A DNA stretch of 64,000 bases from Apium graveolens (Eukaryota; Streptophyta; Magnoliopsida; Apiales; Apiaceae), in contig NW_027420641.1 of assembly GCF_009905375.1 (NCBI RefSeq), forward strand, positions 1 to 64,000. The letters are read 5' to 3'. Within the stretch, counting starts at the first letter, position 1; each line of letters starts with the position of its first letter. This document shows positions 46,567 through 58,646 of the stretch, one piece after another. The notes beneath the pieces were generated by a model. That model was not told where the DNA came from. It saw nothing but the letters and a program-made list of their open reading frames with translations, and did not search any database. The position numbers and the translations under genes were made by a program.

Positions 46567-49500
46567 TGTAATAACCCCAATTTTTGGGAAATTTTTGAAA
46601 CCCTTATGAATAGTGTTTTTGCTGAATGAGAAAACTTTTCATGCCACGCTATGTAGGGGTTCTGTTATTGATCTTATGGGATATTATTAGTACTCTATGT
46701 GGTATATAAGTGTATGTAAAGATCGTCAGAATCCAATTCCGAACACTTTGATTTTTCCCGGAAATCCACAAGATACGGAGAGAATTGAGTATAAGGTAAC
46801 AGGATAAAAAGGATTTAAATTAAAGGATTATAGGAGAGGATCATAAAAGGAATATAATATATTGAGAAAGGTTAAGGGAACCTAAGTAATAAGGTCCCGG
46901 GTATGATCCCTCAAATGATAAACGAGAACGAAAGATAAGCGAACCGTAAAACAAATAAGTGACCAAGAGACAAGCTTGTACAAGAAGCCAGGGATTGTGA
47001 CATCATCCAACCACAAGGTGTGGACAAGTGGGAGCATTATGACATGTGCAAGGTGACACAAGCATGACATGGGAAGGAAGGAGATGTGGTGACTTTTTAA
47101 CCACACAAAACCAAGGGCAACTAGGTAATTCACTAAAGCAAACAACAAAAATCAACCAACCAAAAGCAAAACAAGGCAAAACACAAAAATCTCTCTTCTT
47201 CTTCTTCATGCTCTCGGCTCTTCTCTTAGAAATTGAAGATCCAAGCTCCACCACTTACTATTTAGCAAGGTAATTATCTAAGCTTCCCCATGGATAGTTA
47301 CATACTTCCTATAAGTTTAAGCTTCTAATTCCAAGCCAATCTTTTCTTATAAATCATGGAAGAAGATGGTGAATAGTGTTTTTCAAGAAATAAAATTTAT
47401 GTTCTTGAAGTTTTGTTTAGATTAAGCTTGGATAAGGACTTTAAGGGTGATTCCAAGCCATTCTCTTGATTCTCCACTCTCCAAGGAAGGTATAAACTAC
47501 TAACCCTAGCTTTAGTTTTGAGTAATTAGGATTGAATATGATTGATATAGTATATGTGAAGCATGGTGCTTGATTGTTTGAAGTTTGGTTGAGTTTGTAG
47601 AGATTAGTTGGTTTTGTGGTATTGTTGGAGTTGTAAATCTTGATAATTAGTTAAAGAACCTAAGTAAAGCTTTTAGTTCATGTGGGGAAATAAGTATAAA
47701 TGGTTAATGTGGATTTGTTGGGGCTGTTATGATGTGGTTTGGATGGGTGTTGGTTGTATGATTGATTTGGGGTTGAATTGTGGTTGGTTTTGAATGGTTT
47801 AAATTGGGAAATCACGTAAACATAGCCGTCGTAACGTCCGATTTTCTTTAGACTGTTTTTGTGCATAACATTAGGACCCGAGAACCCCCTGCTAGATTTT
47901 GACCATTGCCATGTTTAGATAGCTCATGTTACGAGCTTCGTTTTGATATGTAGTTCGTTCGATTCCGATGCACGTTTTAGGAGAAACGACCGTTTCAAGT
48001 AACGGCGTTCCGCGAACGAAACATTTCCCCTCGCCTTACTTTGAAACATAGGTTAAAGACCTTAAATGACTAATTGAAGTATGAAACATTTATGGTAAGT
48101 GTGTTAGGCAGTTGGTAAGACACTCGCGAAGGAATCGCTTTAAAACTCGTAAAGGTTAAATTATTAAAAATGGTGGAGCCGAGGGTACCCGAGTGGCTTA
48201 AGCGAATCAGTGAGCGCAAAACAAGCGTTAGAGTCTAAGTTAGTTAAAGTATAGATTTACAAGTGATTTTGGTTTAATTCCAACTTACTTGTTGTTTATA
48301 GGTTACCAGACTCGTCCCGAGCCTTTTATCACCCCAAGTCGCTCAGGCAAGTTTTCTACCCGATATACTGTTGTTGTGATGTAAATATATGTATATGCAT
48401 TATCTTGTGATAGTGCATGATTGTTATTAGCAAATTTTGCGATATATTGGAGCATGCTGATATGGTATATATGCATGTCTGTTTCGTAATCTGGTTATCT
48501 ATCTATTGATTTCAATGCTTATAGTTGCATAATACCTATGCTAGAAATAAGCAAGTAGTTGCGTATACCCTTAGTATAGGGGATAAAAGGTGAACATATT
48601 TCTAAACCGGGAGTCGATGTTCCCGAGTATATATATATATATATATATTAATATATATATATATGGATATAGTTTTTAAAACTATGGATCGAATAAGGTT
48701 TATTTGATACCTTTATTTTACTTAATTGAATATTAATTTGAGTATTCATTCGAGGGCTTATGACTCAGTTTATTTTATTATTTGAATATTATTTGAATAT
48801 TCATTCGAGGGCTTATGACTCAGTTTATATTATTATTGAATATTACTTGGATATTCGTTTGAGGATGTATGACTCCTTTATTTTATGAATATTATTTATA
48901 GTATTCATTCGAGGAATTATGACTCCGCTTATTACTTAATAATATTCTTTATTGTATTAAAGAATAAGGTGTCGATAATCAAACTTACTTTTGATTATTC
49001 AAATAAAGATATTACTTTCGTATAAGTATATCTTTGATTATTTGCTATTCATTCGAGTATAAGTTTTCCAACTTCTACCTCCATTATTCTTTATGGGAAT
49101 ATTATTTAAATAATAATATTCAGATATTTCTTTCATACTGGGGACTGATTTACTTCATTAAATCAGCATTACTCCAAACACTCTTTAAAGTGTTTTCGAG
49201 TCTTCAAAATGATTTTTAAAAGTTAGAGCGGATCCCAAAACTCATTTTTATATTTAAGATCTTCCTTTTAAGGGGATTTAAATACTCGCTCAAAACTGAG
49301 GGATCCGGCTCTGTGGTGTATTTTATATTCGCAACAAGGTTGCAGTTTTGGTAAATGAATTGATTACTTACCCAACGTTCGGGAAGTAAGTCCATCTATT
49401 GAGTCGGCATAAGCAACATGGGCTCAGTGGGCGTCCATGATAGTGTAAGTGGCTCAGTGGGAGTCCATCAAATGCGGAAGTGGCTGAGTGGCAGTCCAGC

Positions 49501-50425
49501 ATAAGGTCCTATTGAGACCAGGGTGATGACTAGTGGGGAATTCGTCCATCTACTAGTAGAAAAGGTTACTTATGGGTATCTTCGCCTGATCAGCAAGATA
49601 TCTGTTCATACTTTACATGACAGAGGTTTTCAGGAAATGTATAAAGGAAGATGTATATGTGGATATATATATATATATCAGAACTTAATGAAGTATGTCA
49701 TAACTTCATTTCCTTTAATAATATTTTAAAATTTAATCTATTCAAATCTTGTCTTGTAGTCTCATCTATGTGATGAACTGTTGAAAGCTCATTATACGTT
49801 GAACAGTGGTAGTTCAAGTAGCTTTATAAATGATATAAGTATAGTGAAGTATTTGGTAAATTCATCCCTTGTTTTTACTTATATCTAGTAAGTAATTATC
49901 TTACTCATGATAAAAGATTCTAGTAAGTACCCATTTAGATACTTATATTATTGTTATCACTATATATTATCTTGCGAGCTGTAAGGCTCACTCTTGCTTT
50001 ATTTCTTCATCACACAACAACAGTTAGGAAAGATGGCCAGACTCCAGCAGACCTAGCGCAAGCGCGTGGGAAGCGTCCCGCGTCTTCCCGATGATGTTGT
50101 AGCTGCTATAGCTGCAGAGGTAGATCTATTGTAGATCAGACCATCTACTTTTGAGAATCAATTATGTATAATTATAACTTGTGGCAGATAATGGCAATGA
50201 ACTGTAAATTTATCAAGTAATCATTTTGGGTTGTAATAACTTTTAAATTGTGGATTCAAAGACTTGTACTTATTTAAATTTCATCTCTGAGACTATAACG
50301 GGTTGTGGTGTGTGTTAGTGTGGGGTCACAGCATAAGGTTATTATTATTAATTAAGTGAAGTGATATTGTGGAAAGAAAGACCGTGACGACCCGGATCCC
50401 CGACCCCGGATCTGGGGGTGTTACA
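46567..50425 (+). repeat. 3' LTR of element B (3859 bp)
   Basis: It starts tgtaataacccc after ttttaaggaggggagac and ends gggggtgttaca at 50425. It is nearly identical to the 5' LTR apart from point changes, a shorter TA run and a 47-bp deletion near 49607. Confidence 0.92.
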
Positions 50426-50478
50426 AAAAACACTATTCATAAGGGTTTCAAAATTTTCCAAAAATTGGGGTTATTACA
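50426..50478 (-). mobile_element. Solo LTR F, remaining 53 bp (LTR start)
   Basis: The reverse complement reads tgtaataaccccaatttttg and continues through the first 53 bp of the LTR up to the gtgttttt run. It directly follows element B and directly precedes the aaaaa duplication and the resumed Copia E frame. Confidence 0.88.
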
Positions 50479-53400
50479 AAAAAGGCTCAGACAAAGAAAG
50501 CTGTGAAGGCAGTGGGAGTTCAGGGTGGTGTGAAAAAGCCTAAGGGAAAGTGCTTCAGATGCAAACAGTCAGGTCACTGGAAACAGGATTGTTCTCTTCC
50601 TAAGAAGACAAACAATACTAGTATGTCTCTTTCTCTAGTTACAGAAACATTTATAGCGGCTATATCTACGAGCACTTGGTGTGTAGATACAGGAGCCACT
50701 GATCATGTTTGTAATTCTATGCAGGGGTTCCAGCTATCCAGAATGCTTAGAGATGGTGAGATATACGTGTTCATTGGAGATGCTACGAAAGTAGCAGTAG
50801 TTGCAGTAGGAGTTATTCATTTATCTTTTGGTTCTGATAGGATTTTGATTTTGAAAAATTGTCTTTATGTACCTTCTTTTAGAAAGAATTTAATTTCGGT
50901 TTCTAAACTTGCTTTGGATGGTTATAATGTTTTTTTGGATCGTAATGTTTCTATTATGATGAATAAACGAATTATATGTTCTGGTACAATGCAAGACAAT
51001 TTATATATAATTAATCATAGTCAACCTGCACTGCAACTGCAATTTAGGGAATTGAACAACACATCTACTAACTCTACTAAAAGAAAGGAACCTTCTAGTA
51101 TGAACCAAACATATCTTTGGCACTTGAGATTAGGTCATATTAACTTGAGGAGGATTCAAAGACTGGTAGTAGACGGGCCTTTAAGCTCATTGGCAGTGGA
51201 GCCATTTCTAGTTTGTGAATCCTGCTTGGAAGGTAAAATGACTAATAGGCCTTTCAAGGCAAAGGGGAATAGAGCCAAACAACTGTTAGAATTGGTTCAC
51301 TCTGATTTATGTGGACCCATGAATATCCAAGCAAGAGGTGGTTATGAATATTTTGTCACTTTCATTGATGATTATTCTAGATATGGGTACGTTTATTTAT
51401 TGTGCCGTAAGTCTGAGTGCTTTGATAAGTTCAAAGAGTACAAAGCTAAAACGGAGAACCGACTTAATAAAAGTATCAAGTCACTACGATCAGATCGTGG
51501 TGGCGAATACTTGCTTGGAGAATTTAGGGAATATTTATCAGAAAATGGGATAAAATCCCAGTTAACTGCACCAGGCACACCCCAGCAGAACGATGTAGCA
51601 GAGAGAAGGAACCGAACTCTTTTAGAGAGTGTTAGATCGATGATGAGTTATTCGGATTTACCCAAGTCGTTTTGGGGACATGCCTTAGAGACAGCAGCTT
51701 ATCTTCTGAACTTAGTACCTTCTAAGTCGGTTCCTAAAACCCCCTTAGAATTGTGGACCGGGGATAAACCAAGTCTAAGACATATTCGAATATGGGGTTG
51801 TCCAGCACATGTGCTGAACAAGAACGCGACTAAGTTAGAATCTCGAACAGAAGTAAAGTTATTTGTAGGCTACCCTATGGGAACGAAAGGATATTTATTT
51901 TATAGTCCGAAGAATCGGGATGTCATTGTTAGCACCAATGCAAGATTCTTAGAGGAGGACTATATAATGAATCACAAACCCATGAGTAGTGTCGTTTTAG
52001 AGGAACTAGTGGGAGGGACAGAGAATACCCATGAAGCTGTAGTACAAGTAGAACAACCACAACAAAATGTACAACCTGTCACTAATACCGCATCAGTGCC
52101 TCGTCGTAGTGGGAGGGTTGTTCAACAGCCTGATAGATTCATGTTTTTGGGAGAGTCTTCAGACTTGGTCTCTGGTGAACATGATGATGATCCCCGTACA
52201 TATGAAGAGGCAGTACAAGACAAAGATGCAGATCTTTGGCAAAAGGCGATGGAATCTGAGATAGAATCAATGTATTCTAATCAGGTCTGGGAGCTTGTGG
52301 AACCACCCAAAGGTATAAAACCTATTGGATGTAAGTGGATCTACAAAAAAAAGAGGGGATTAGATTAAAAGGTGAAAGCCTGGAAAGCAAGACTTGTTGC
52401 GAAAGGGTATACTCAGAAAGAAGGTATCGATTATGAGGAAACCTTTTCACCGGTAGTCATGCTTAAGTCAATCCGTATTCTTTTATCTATAGCAGCTCAT
52501 CTCGATTATGAGATTTGGCAAATGGATATCAAGACAGCTTTTCTTAATGGAAGTCTTGAAGAAACCATCTATATACAGCAACCAAAAGGATTCATCAAGA
52601 AAGGCCAAGAGCATCTGGTATGTAAGCTTAAGAGGTCTATTTATGGACTTAAACAAGCTTCTAGAGACTGGAATATTCGTTTTGATCAGGCAGTCCAGTC
52701 ATATGGATTTGATCAAAGTCCAAGCGAATCGTGCGTGTATAAGAGAAGTGAAGGTAATGCAGTGGTTTTTCTAGTACTATATGTAGATGACATTTTACTC
52801 ATTGGAAACAATGTTGAGATGTTGTCATCAGTAAAATCATGGTTGTTCAAATAATTTGACATGAAGGACTTAGGTAAAGTGGCATACATCCTTGGGATCA
52901 AAGTTATAAAGGATCGCAAGAAAAGGATGTTGGCTTTATCTCAAGAGCCCTACATTGATGAAGTATTAGCTCGTTTTAACATGCAGAACTCCAAGAAAGG
53001 TTTTCTACCTTTTAAGCATGGAGTTGCTCTATCTAAGAATCAGTGTCTTTCGACACCTAAGGATATAGAGAGCATGAAAGCAGTTCTTTATGCTTCAGCA
53101 TGTGGAAGCTTAATGTATGCTATATTATGTATGAGGCCTGACATCTGCTTTATTGTAGGCATGGTTAGTAGATATCAGTCGAACTCAGGTCAGGAACATT
53201 GGAGTGCAGTAAAAACTATACTCAAGTACCTGAGAAGGACTAAGGAGTATATGTTAATTTACAAGGCCTCAGATCTATTTCCTTTGGGATATACTGATTC
53301 AGATTTCCAATCAGATAGGGATAAGAGGAAATCAACCTCGGGATATATTTTTACTTTGGGAGGTGGAGCCGTTATATGGAGGAGTGTAAAGCAGAAATGC

Positions 53401-53760
53401 ATTGCAGACTCCACCATGGAGGCCGAGTATGTGGTGGCCTCTGAGGCTGCCAAGAAGGCTGTATGGTTCAGGAACTTTCTTTTGGACTTAGATGTGGTAC
53501 CTAATTTGCCTAGGAGCTTGACAGTGTATTGTGATAACACTAGTGTTGTGGCAAATTCAAAGGAACCGCGAGACCACAAAGCAGCTAAACATATTGAACG
53601 TAAGTATCATCTCATACGAGGAATCGTAAAGCGGGGAGATATAGTTGTGGCTCACATATCATCAGAAGGAAACCGGGCAGATCCTTTCACAAAGAGCTTG
53701 CCAGCCAAGGTTTTTGACAACCATGTGGAAGCGATAGGAGTCAGATGGATGGACACATAG
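50479..53760 (+). pseudogene. pol: Copia E gag end and pol (protease, integrase, RT, RNase H), two stops
   Basis: One frame continues from gag. Counting from the ATG at 50503, a zinc knuckle CX2CX4HX4C (C17, C20, H25, C30) is followed by protease (DTGA at D62). Integrase follows, with its His/Cys domain (HLRLGH...CESC) and DDE residues in HSDLCGP, LRSDRGGEYL and AERRNRTLL. RT follows, with YVDDILLIG at about 52780, then RNase H (YTDSDF, STMEAEY, YCDNTSVV) to TAG at 53758-53760. The breaks are TAA at 52366-52368 and TAA at 52852-52854, the latter where CAA (Gln) would fit. All domains have their visible catalytic residues. The product in intact relatives drives reverse transcription and integration. 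Confidence 0.92.
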
Positions 53761-53818
53761 AATTTTGTGTAATAGTGGATTAAATAAACACTGATGTACA
53801 CATAGAATATTTTGAGTA

Positions 53819-53830
53819 TAAGTGGGAGAT
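53819..53830 (+). other. Polypurine tract of Copia E
   Basis: taagtgggagat lies directly before the 3' LTR start tgttagtg. Confidence 0.8.
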
Positions 53831-54929
53831 TGTTAGTGTATACTGAAAATATTTATTTGAAGTATATACATTTATTTCTGGCCAGTTTAATTGAGAATCA
53901 TTTGAATGTTTACATGTTGTCTAATATTATATATTGGGAACAATCTAGTATCAAATGGGATATAGAATATTAGATTGTTAAATACGGTTATATAATATAA
54001 TAAGGTTCACAACACAGGTGGTGTTGGACAATCCACTGGTATGGCTGTAGTATTATTTAGATTAGTTTATATTGACTAATAAATAATACTAGTATACTTT
54101 GTGTATATTGAACAGGATCAAATTTAGAATTATTCCCTTAATACTGATCAAGAAGGAGAACTAAGATTCTATGTTATTATTAATGCTTAGGTTCTTAATC
54201 CGGAAATAGTAATTGACACGTGTATATTATTTACATGCTTTGATTTATATATGAAGTAATTCTTTTGAATTATATCATTATATTTTGGGTGATAGAATTA
54301 TATACATGGTGGATATTATTTATTGAAGAAATCCATGTCCTGATAATATTCGGGTTAATGATGTCCCCTTGAAAGCTCAAAAAGATTTAATTATGTGAAA
54401 CCCTGCAGGTGGAATTTATTCTGGCATAATTAAATAAAGGTTGAGTGGATGATCAAGAATAAAAGATATTAATTAAATAAATTATCAGTAATTTATTTAA
54501 TTAATGGACATGCGATATTTTAAACATGGGGAATTTAATAAGCAAATAATATTGGAACCGAATTAATTATTTAAATTGCGGTATTAGGAAAGGTAGTGCA
54601 AATATTAATTCTTTAGTGGATTGAATTAATATTTAATTACATTGGGCTAGGCTCAAGATGTAATTATAAGGCCCAACCTAATTATCCATGGTCCCTATTG
54701 TAGCCTATATATATTCTTATTCTCTTCTTGCTTGGTGGGAGTGAAAAACATATTTTAGCCACCAAGAAGCAAGAAGAGAGGATAACTTGAGAAGACGGAG
54801 GCCACACTTCGCTCAAGCGAATTTGGGAATACAATAGAAGAGCGTGGAATCAACCGTTAACAAGGTGATTTTCTTTTCGTAATCTTTATCGTAAAATGTA
54901 GTAGCACCCCAAGTCCGTGGTTCCCAACA
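53831..54929 (+). repeat. 3' LTR of Copia E (1099 bp)
   Basis: It matches 31263-32361 over its full length with about 23 differences by eye, and ends cccaaca. The TATA box at 54706-54714 and the downstream inverted repeat are conserved. Confidence 0.95.
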
Positions 54930-54934
54930 AGAGA
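54930..54934 (+). repeat. Target-site duplication of Copia E, right copy
   Basis: agaga is identical to 31258-31262. Confidence 0.92.
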
Positions 54935-55881
54935 ATCATGAATAACACCAACATCAACCAGATCCACCAGTACCTTCTCAGGCAACAGTAACTTTCAAAG
55001 ATTTTCAAAGAGTGAACCCTCCAGCTTTTCATGATACCACTGATCCAGTTGTAGCCAACACCTGGATAAGAGAAATTGAGAGATCTTTCGAATTGGTTAA
55101 GTTAGGGGAAGAGTAGAAGACTGTCTATGCTACGTATTTTCTGAAGGGAGAAGTGATCTATTGGTGGGATTCCGTGAAGGCCATGGAAGCAGTTCAGCCA
55201 GTTACTTGGGCAATATTTAAGGATCTATTCTTAGAGAAGTATTATCCCAAGTATATTCAAAAGCAGATGGAATTGAAGTTTTTGGAATTGAAGTAAGGGA
55301 ATATGTCAGTCTTGGAGTATGAGAAGAAGTTCACAGAATTATCAAGGTTCGTGGCCAAGTATGTGGGAACTGAAGAAGAGAAAGCCCAAAGGTTTCAGCA
55401 AGGGCTTGAATATTGGATTCGAGATAGAGTGTCGATGTTTGAAATCGATACTTATGCAGGAATAGTTCAGAAGGCGGCTTTGATTGAAAGTAAAGGAATG
55501 CATTCCAGGAAGAAAAGAGATAACAAGAAAAGGAAGGTATTTCAAGGAGAGAGGACAGAATTAGGAGGTCAGATAGACAAGAATGTAAAGAGGATTGGAT
55601 TCCAGAAGGGATGGAACTCACAGAAGAAAGGAGAAGTGAGTAAGAAGCAGAATAACAAAGGAAATTTCCAACAGAATCAAGGACCAGCAAGTGAGAATAG
55701 GCAGCCAAGGGTTGAATGCAAGCACTGTGGGAAGAAGCATCCGGGAGTTTGTAATAAGATCAACATGACTTGTTATCAGTGCAATCAGAAAGGACATTTG
55801 GCAAATGAGTGTAAGGCTCAGAAGATGGGAATTATTTGTTTCAAGTGCGGGAAGCCAGGACACATGGCTAGGGAGTTATAA
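54930..55881 (+). pseudogene. gag: gag of element C, capsid and nucleocapsid part
   Basis: It resumes in frame after Copia E. Capsid motifs include VNPPAFHDTTDPVVANTWIR, FLKGEVIYWWDSVK, YYPKYIQKQMELKFLELK and LEYEKKFTELSRFV. A Lys-rich linker follows, then zinc knuckles: an unusual short one (CKHCGKKHPGVC), a CX2CX4HX4C (CYQCNQKGHLANEC) and a third that lacks its last Cys ([14 protein letters not shown]). Nonsense codons at 55114-55116 (TAG), 55294-55296 (TAA) and earlier TAA positions mostly fit Gln codons. The frame then runs directly into RT sequence, so protease is missing. Confidence 0.85.
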
Positions 55882-57096
55882 GGCCCAGTATATCTCCGTG
55901 GGGAGTGTCAGTTTTGTTCGTAAAGAAAAAGGATGGAAGTATGAGACTGTGTATAGACTATCGCGAGTTGAACAAATTGACGATTAAGAACAGATATCCG
56001 CTACCAAGGATACATGATCTATTCGATCAATTAAAAGGAGCTAAGTGTTTCTCTAAGATTGATTTGAGGTCAGGATATCATCAGTTGAAGATCAAGCCAG
56101 AAGATATTCCGAAGACGGCATTCAGGACAAGGTAGGACATTATGAGTTTTTAGTAATGCCATTTGGGTTAACAAATGCCCCAGCAGCTTTCATGGATTTA
56201 ATGAATAGAGTTTTCAAGAAGTATTTGGACAAGTTCGTCATAGTATTAATCGATGACATTTTGATATATTCAAAGTCAGAAGTGGAGCATGAGCAACATT
56301 TGTGGATAGCTTTGGAGATTCTTAGATAAGAGAAGTTATACGACAAATTTTCAAAGTGTGAGTTTTGGCTGCGAGAAGTTCAATTTTTAGGGCATATAAT
56401 TGGAAGTGAAGGAATTAGAATGGACCCTGCAAAGATCGAAGCAGTAATGAGTTGGGAGGACCCAAGTCTCCCACAGAAGTAAGAAGTCTTTTAGGATTGG
56501 CCGGGTATTACAGAAGATTCGTAAAGGATTTCTCAAAGATTGCTACGCCACTGACAAAGTTGACAAGAAAGAATCACAAGTCTGAATGGAATGAGGATTG
56601 TGAAGAGAGTTTTCAAGAGTTGAAGCAAAGATTGGTTACCACCCCGATATTGGTATTACCGGATGACAAAGGAGAATTTGTGATCTATAGCGACGCTTCG
56701 CATAAGGGTTTGGGCTGTGTGCTAATGCAGCACAACAAGGTGATTACATATGCATCCAGACAGCTTAAACCTCATGAATTGAAATATTCGACTCATGATT
56801 TTGAGTTAGCAACTATAGTATTTGTGCTCAAGATATGGAGGCACTACCTGTATGGAGAGAAGTATGAAATATACACAGATCATAAGAGCTTGAAGTATAT
56901 ATTCACTCAGAAGGAGCTCAACATGAGGCAAAGGAGATGGTTGGAGCTTATAAAGGATTATAATTGTTCGATACATTATCACACAGGAAAGGCGAATGTA
57001 GTAGCCGACGCGCTCAGCAGAAAGGAAAGATTAAATTTGATGGCATTGCCAAGGAGTTGTTTGAATAAAATACAGTTTGATTCAGTTTCTGCTTAA
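55882..57096 (+). pseudogene. Element C reverse transcriptase and RNase H (two frameshifts)
   Basis: RT begins abruptly at [20 protein letters not shown], so the entire protease and the first part of RT are deleted, with gag joined to RT near 55880. Motifs are [33 protein letters not shown] and [12 protein letters not shown] (catalytic Asp pair present). A one-base loss near 56133 and another near 56458 shift the frame, and a TAA near 56326 fits a Gln codon. RNase H (frame 56452-57096) is otherwise clean, with [29 protein letters not shown] and [11 protein letters not shown] carrying its acidic residues. Confidence 0.88.
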
Positions 57097-58620
57097 TGTT
57101 GATATTTAGTTTATTGTTAAATATCAAAGGTGGTATTAATATAGATGATTGATGTTGACTTCAATATGAGATGTTGTGAGCATCAAAGTTCGTATTGATA
57201 TCTAATTTGATATGACATCAAAATGAATATTGATATCAAGAGAATAATTAAATGATCGGATAAGAGTTATGTACATAAAAAGATGAGCAAGGGATATTAA
57301 TATTTTCATCAATGATTTGGATTCCTCAAGTAGTTGAACTGAAAAATGAAATACTGCAGGAAGCTCACAATTCGAGACTTTCAATTCATCCAGGAAGCAC
57401 TAAGGTGTATGAAGATTTGAAAAAGAAGTTTTGGTGGCCGAACATGAAAAGAGAAATTGCGGATTGGGTTGCGAAATGTTATACGTGTCAACGGGTTAAA
57501 GCGGAACACCAAAGACCAAGCGGGTTAATTCAGCCATTGAAGATCCCAGAATGGAAATGGGAGAATATCGCTATGGATTTTATAGTGGGATTACCACGGA
57601 CAAAATCTGGACACGACGCCATATGGGTTATTGTTGATCGCCTTACCAAGTCAGCGCATTTTATGCCGATCAATGAAAGGACTTCATTAGGTAGATTGGT
57701 GCATATGTACGTGCATGAGATTGTGTTACATCACGGCGTTCCAGTATCGATAGTTTCGGATCGAGATCCGTGATTTAACTCAAGGTTTTGGAGACAATTT
57801 CAAGAGAGTCTTGGCACCAAGCTAAATATGAGCATGGCTTACCATCCACAGACAGATGGTCAAAGCGAGCGGATAATTCCAACAATTGAATACATGTTAC
57901 GAAGTTGCGTTATTGATTTCACGGGAAGCTCGGATGAACATTTACCTTTGGTAGAGTTCTCCAACAACAACAGCTATCACTCAAGCATTGGCATGCCACC
58001 GTACAAAGCGTTATATGGAAGAAAGTGCAGATCGCCAACAAATTAAGACGAAGTTGGAGAAGGAAAGATTCTAGGTCCCGAACTGGTCCAACAGATGAGG
58101 GAGACAGTCAAACTGATCTAGAAAAGATTGCTTGCTTCTCAAGACAGGAAAAGGAAGTATGCAGATCCTGCTCGAAAGGATGTGAGTTTTCAAGTCGGCA
58201 AAGCCGTATTGTTAAAAGTGTCACCGTGGAAAGGGTTGACTAGATTTGGAAAGAAAGGCAAATTAACACCCATATATAGGTCCTTTTGAGATTCTGAACC
58301 AAGTGGGGAAAGTGGCTTACAAGTTAGCGATGCCTCCACAGTATCAGCATATTCATAATGTCTTTCATGTGTCTTTGCTTAAAAAGTATAATCCGGATGT
58401 CAATCATGTAATAGAGTATGAGCCTATAGAAATTTAGGCAGACTTGTCGTATGTGGAGCAACCTGTCAAAATACTCGACTGGAAAGCAAAGAGTCTTAGA
58501 AATAAGTCGGTGAAATTAGTAAAAATACTTTGGAGGAACCCCAAGGTCGAAGAGTCAAACTTGGGAGTTAGAGTCTGATATGCGTTCCCGGTATCCTCAT
58601 CTGCACTCTTAGATTCTGAG
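57097..58620 (+). pseudogene. Element C integrase with chromodomain-type tail (broken)
   Basis: After an AT-rich decayed linker (57097-57310) the integrase begins with GILIFSSMIWIPQVVELKNE. The zinc domain (H in EAHNSRLSIHPG, then CYTC) precedes the core, with Asp in AMDFIVGLPR, Asp in VSDRDP and Glu in [17 protein letters not shown] at 57771-57773 replaces an expected Arg (CGA to TGA fits). Further stops at about 58044 and frameshifts beyond 58250 break the C-terminus, where RFGKKGKLTP, VEQPVK and VKLVKILWRNPKVEES indicate the tail found in chromoviruses. Confidence 0.88.
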
Positions 58621-58630
58621 GACAGAATCC

Positions 58631-58646
58631 TTTAAGAGGGAGAGGA
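58631..58646 (+). other. Polypurine tract of element C
   Basis: tttaagagggagagga lies immediately before the 3' LTR start tgttacaacc. Confidence 0.85.

Larger units (their letters stand above)
37206..50425 (+). mobile_element. Family B Gypsy element (complete, decayed interior, 13.2 kb)
   Basis: The structure is LTR (37206-41143), primer site, 5.42-kb interior, polypurine tract and LTR (46567-50425). LTR starts, ends and interior are clearly homologous to family A but differ in several blocks, so B is a sister subfamily. The flanks are ggaaaa on the left and aaaaac on the right, giving a 4-bp match or a 5-bp duplication with one change. It lies in opposite orientation within solo LTR F. It codes for nothing intact. 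Confidence 0.9.
31263..54929 (+). mobile_element. Copia element E (Angela-like), complete but split by nested Gypsy DNA
   Basis: Two LTRs of 1099 bp each, a 5-bp target duplication, a tRNA-Met primer site, a long leader, gag-pol in one frame and a polypurine tract define a complete element. Gypsy sequences F and B (34623-50478) interrupt gag. Apart from that only three nonsense codons break the frame. The Angela-like assignment comes from domain resemblance (for example HSDLCGPMNIQARGGYEYF and NLVPSKSVPKTPLELW) and is provisional. It is the youngest-looking coding element here. Confidence 0.92.

Noticed and set aside
34623..50478. Interpretation as one large inverted-repeat element
   Set aside because: The minus-strand pieces are two parts of one LTR in the order expected for a solo LTR interrupted by B, and an aaaaa duplication flanks the whole. 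No second inverted copy of an interior exists.
57097..57310. AT-rich stretch with TTGATATTTA/TTAAATATCAA inverted repeats, possibly a MITE
   Set aside because: No target duplication or terminal inverted repeat borders it, and its end still translates into the integrase lead-in (GILIFSSMIWIP). It is decayed RNase H-integrase linker.
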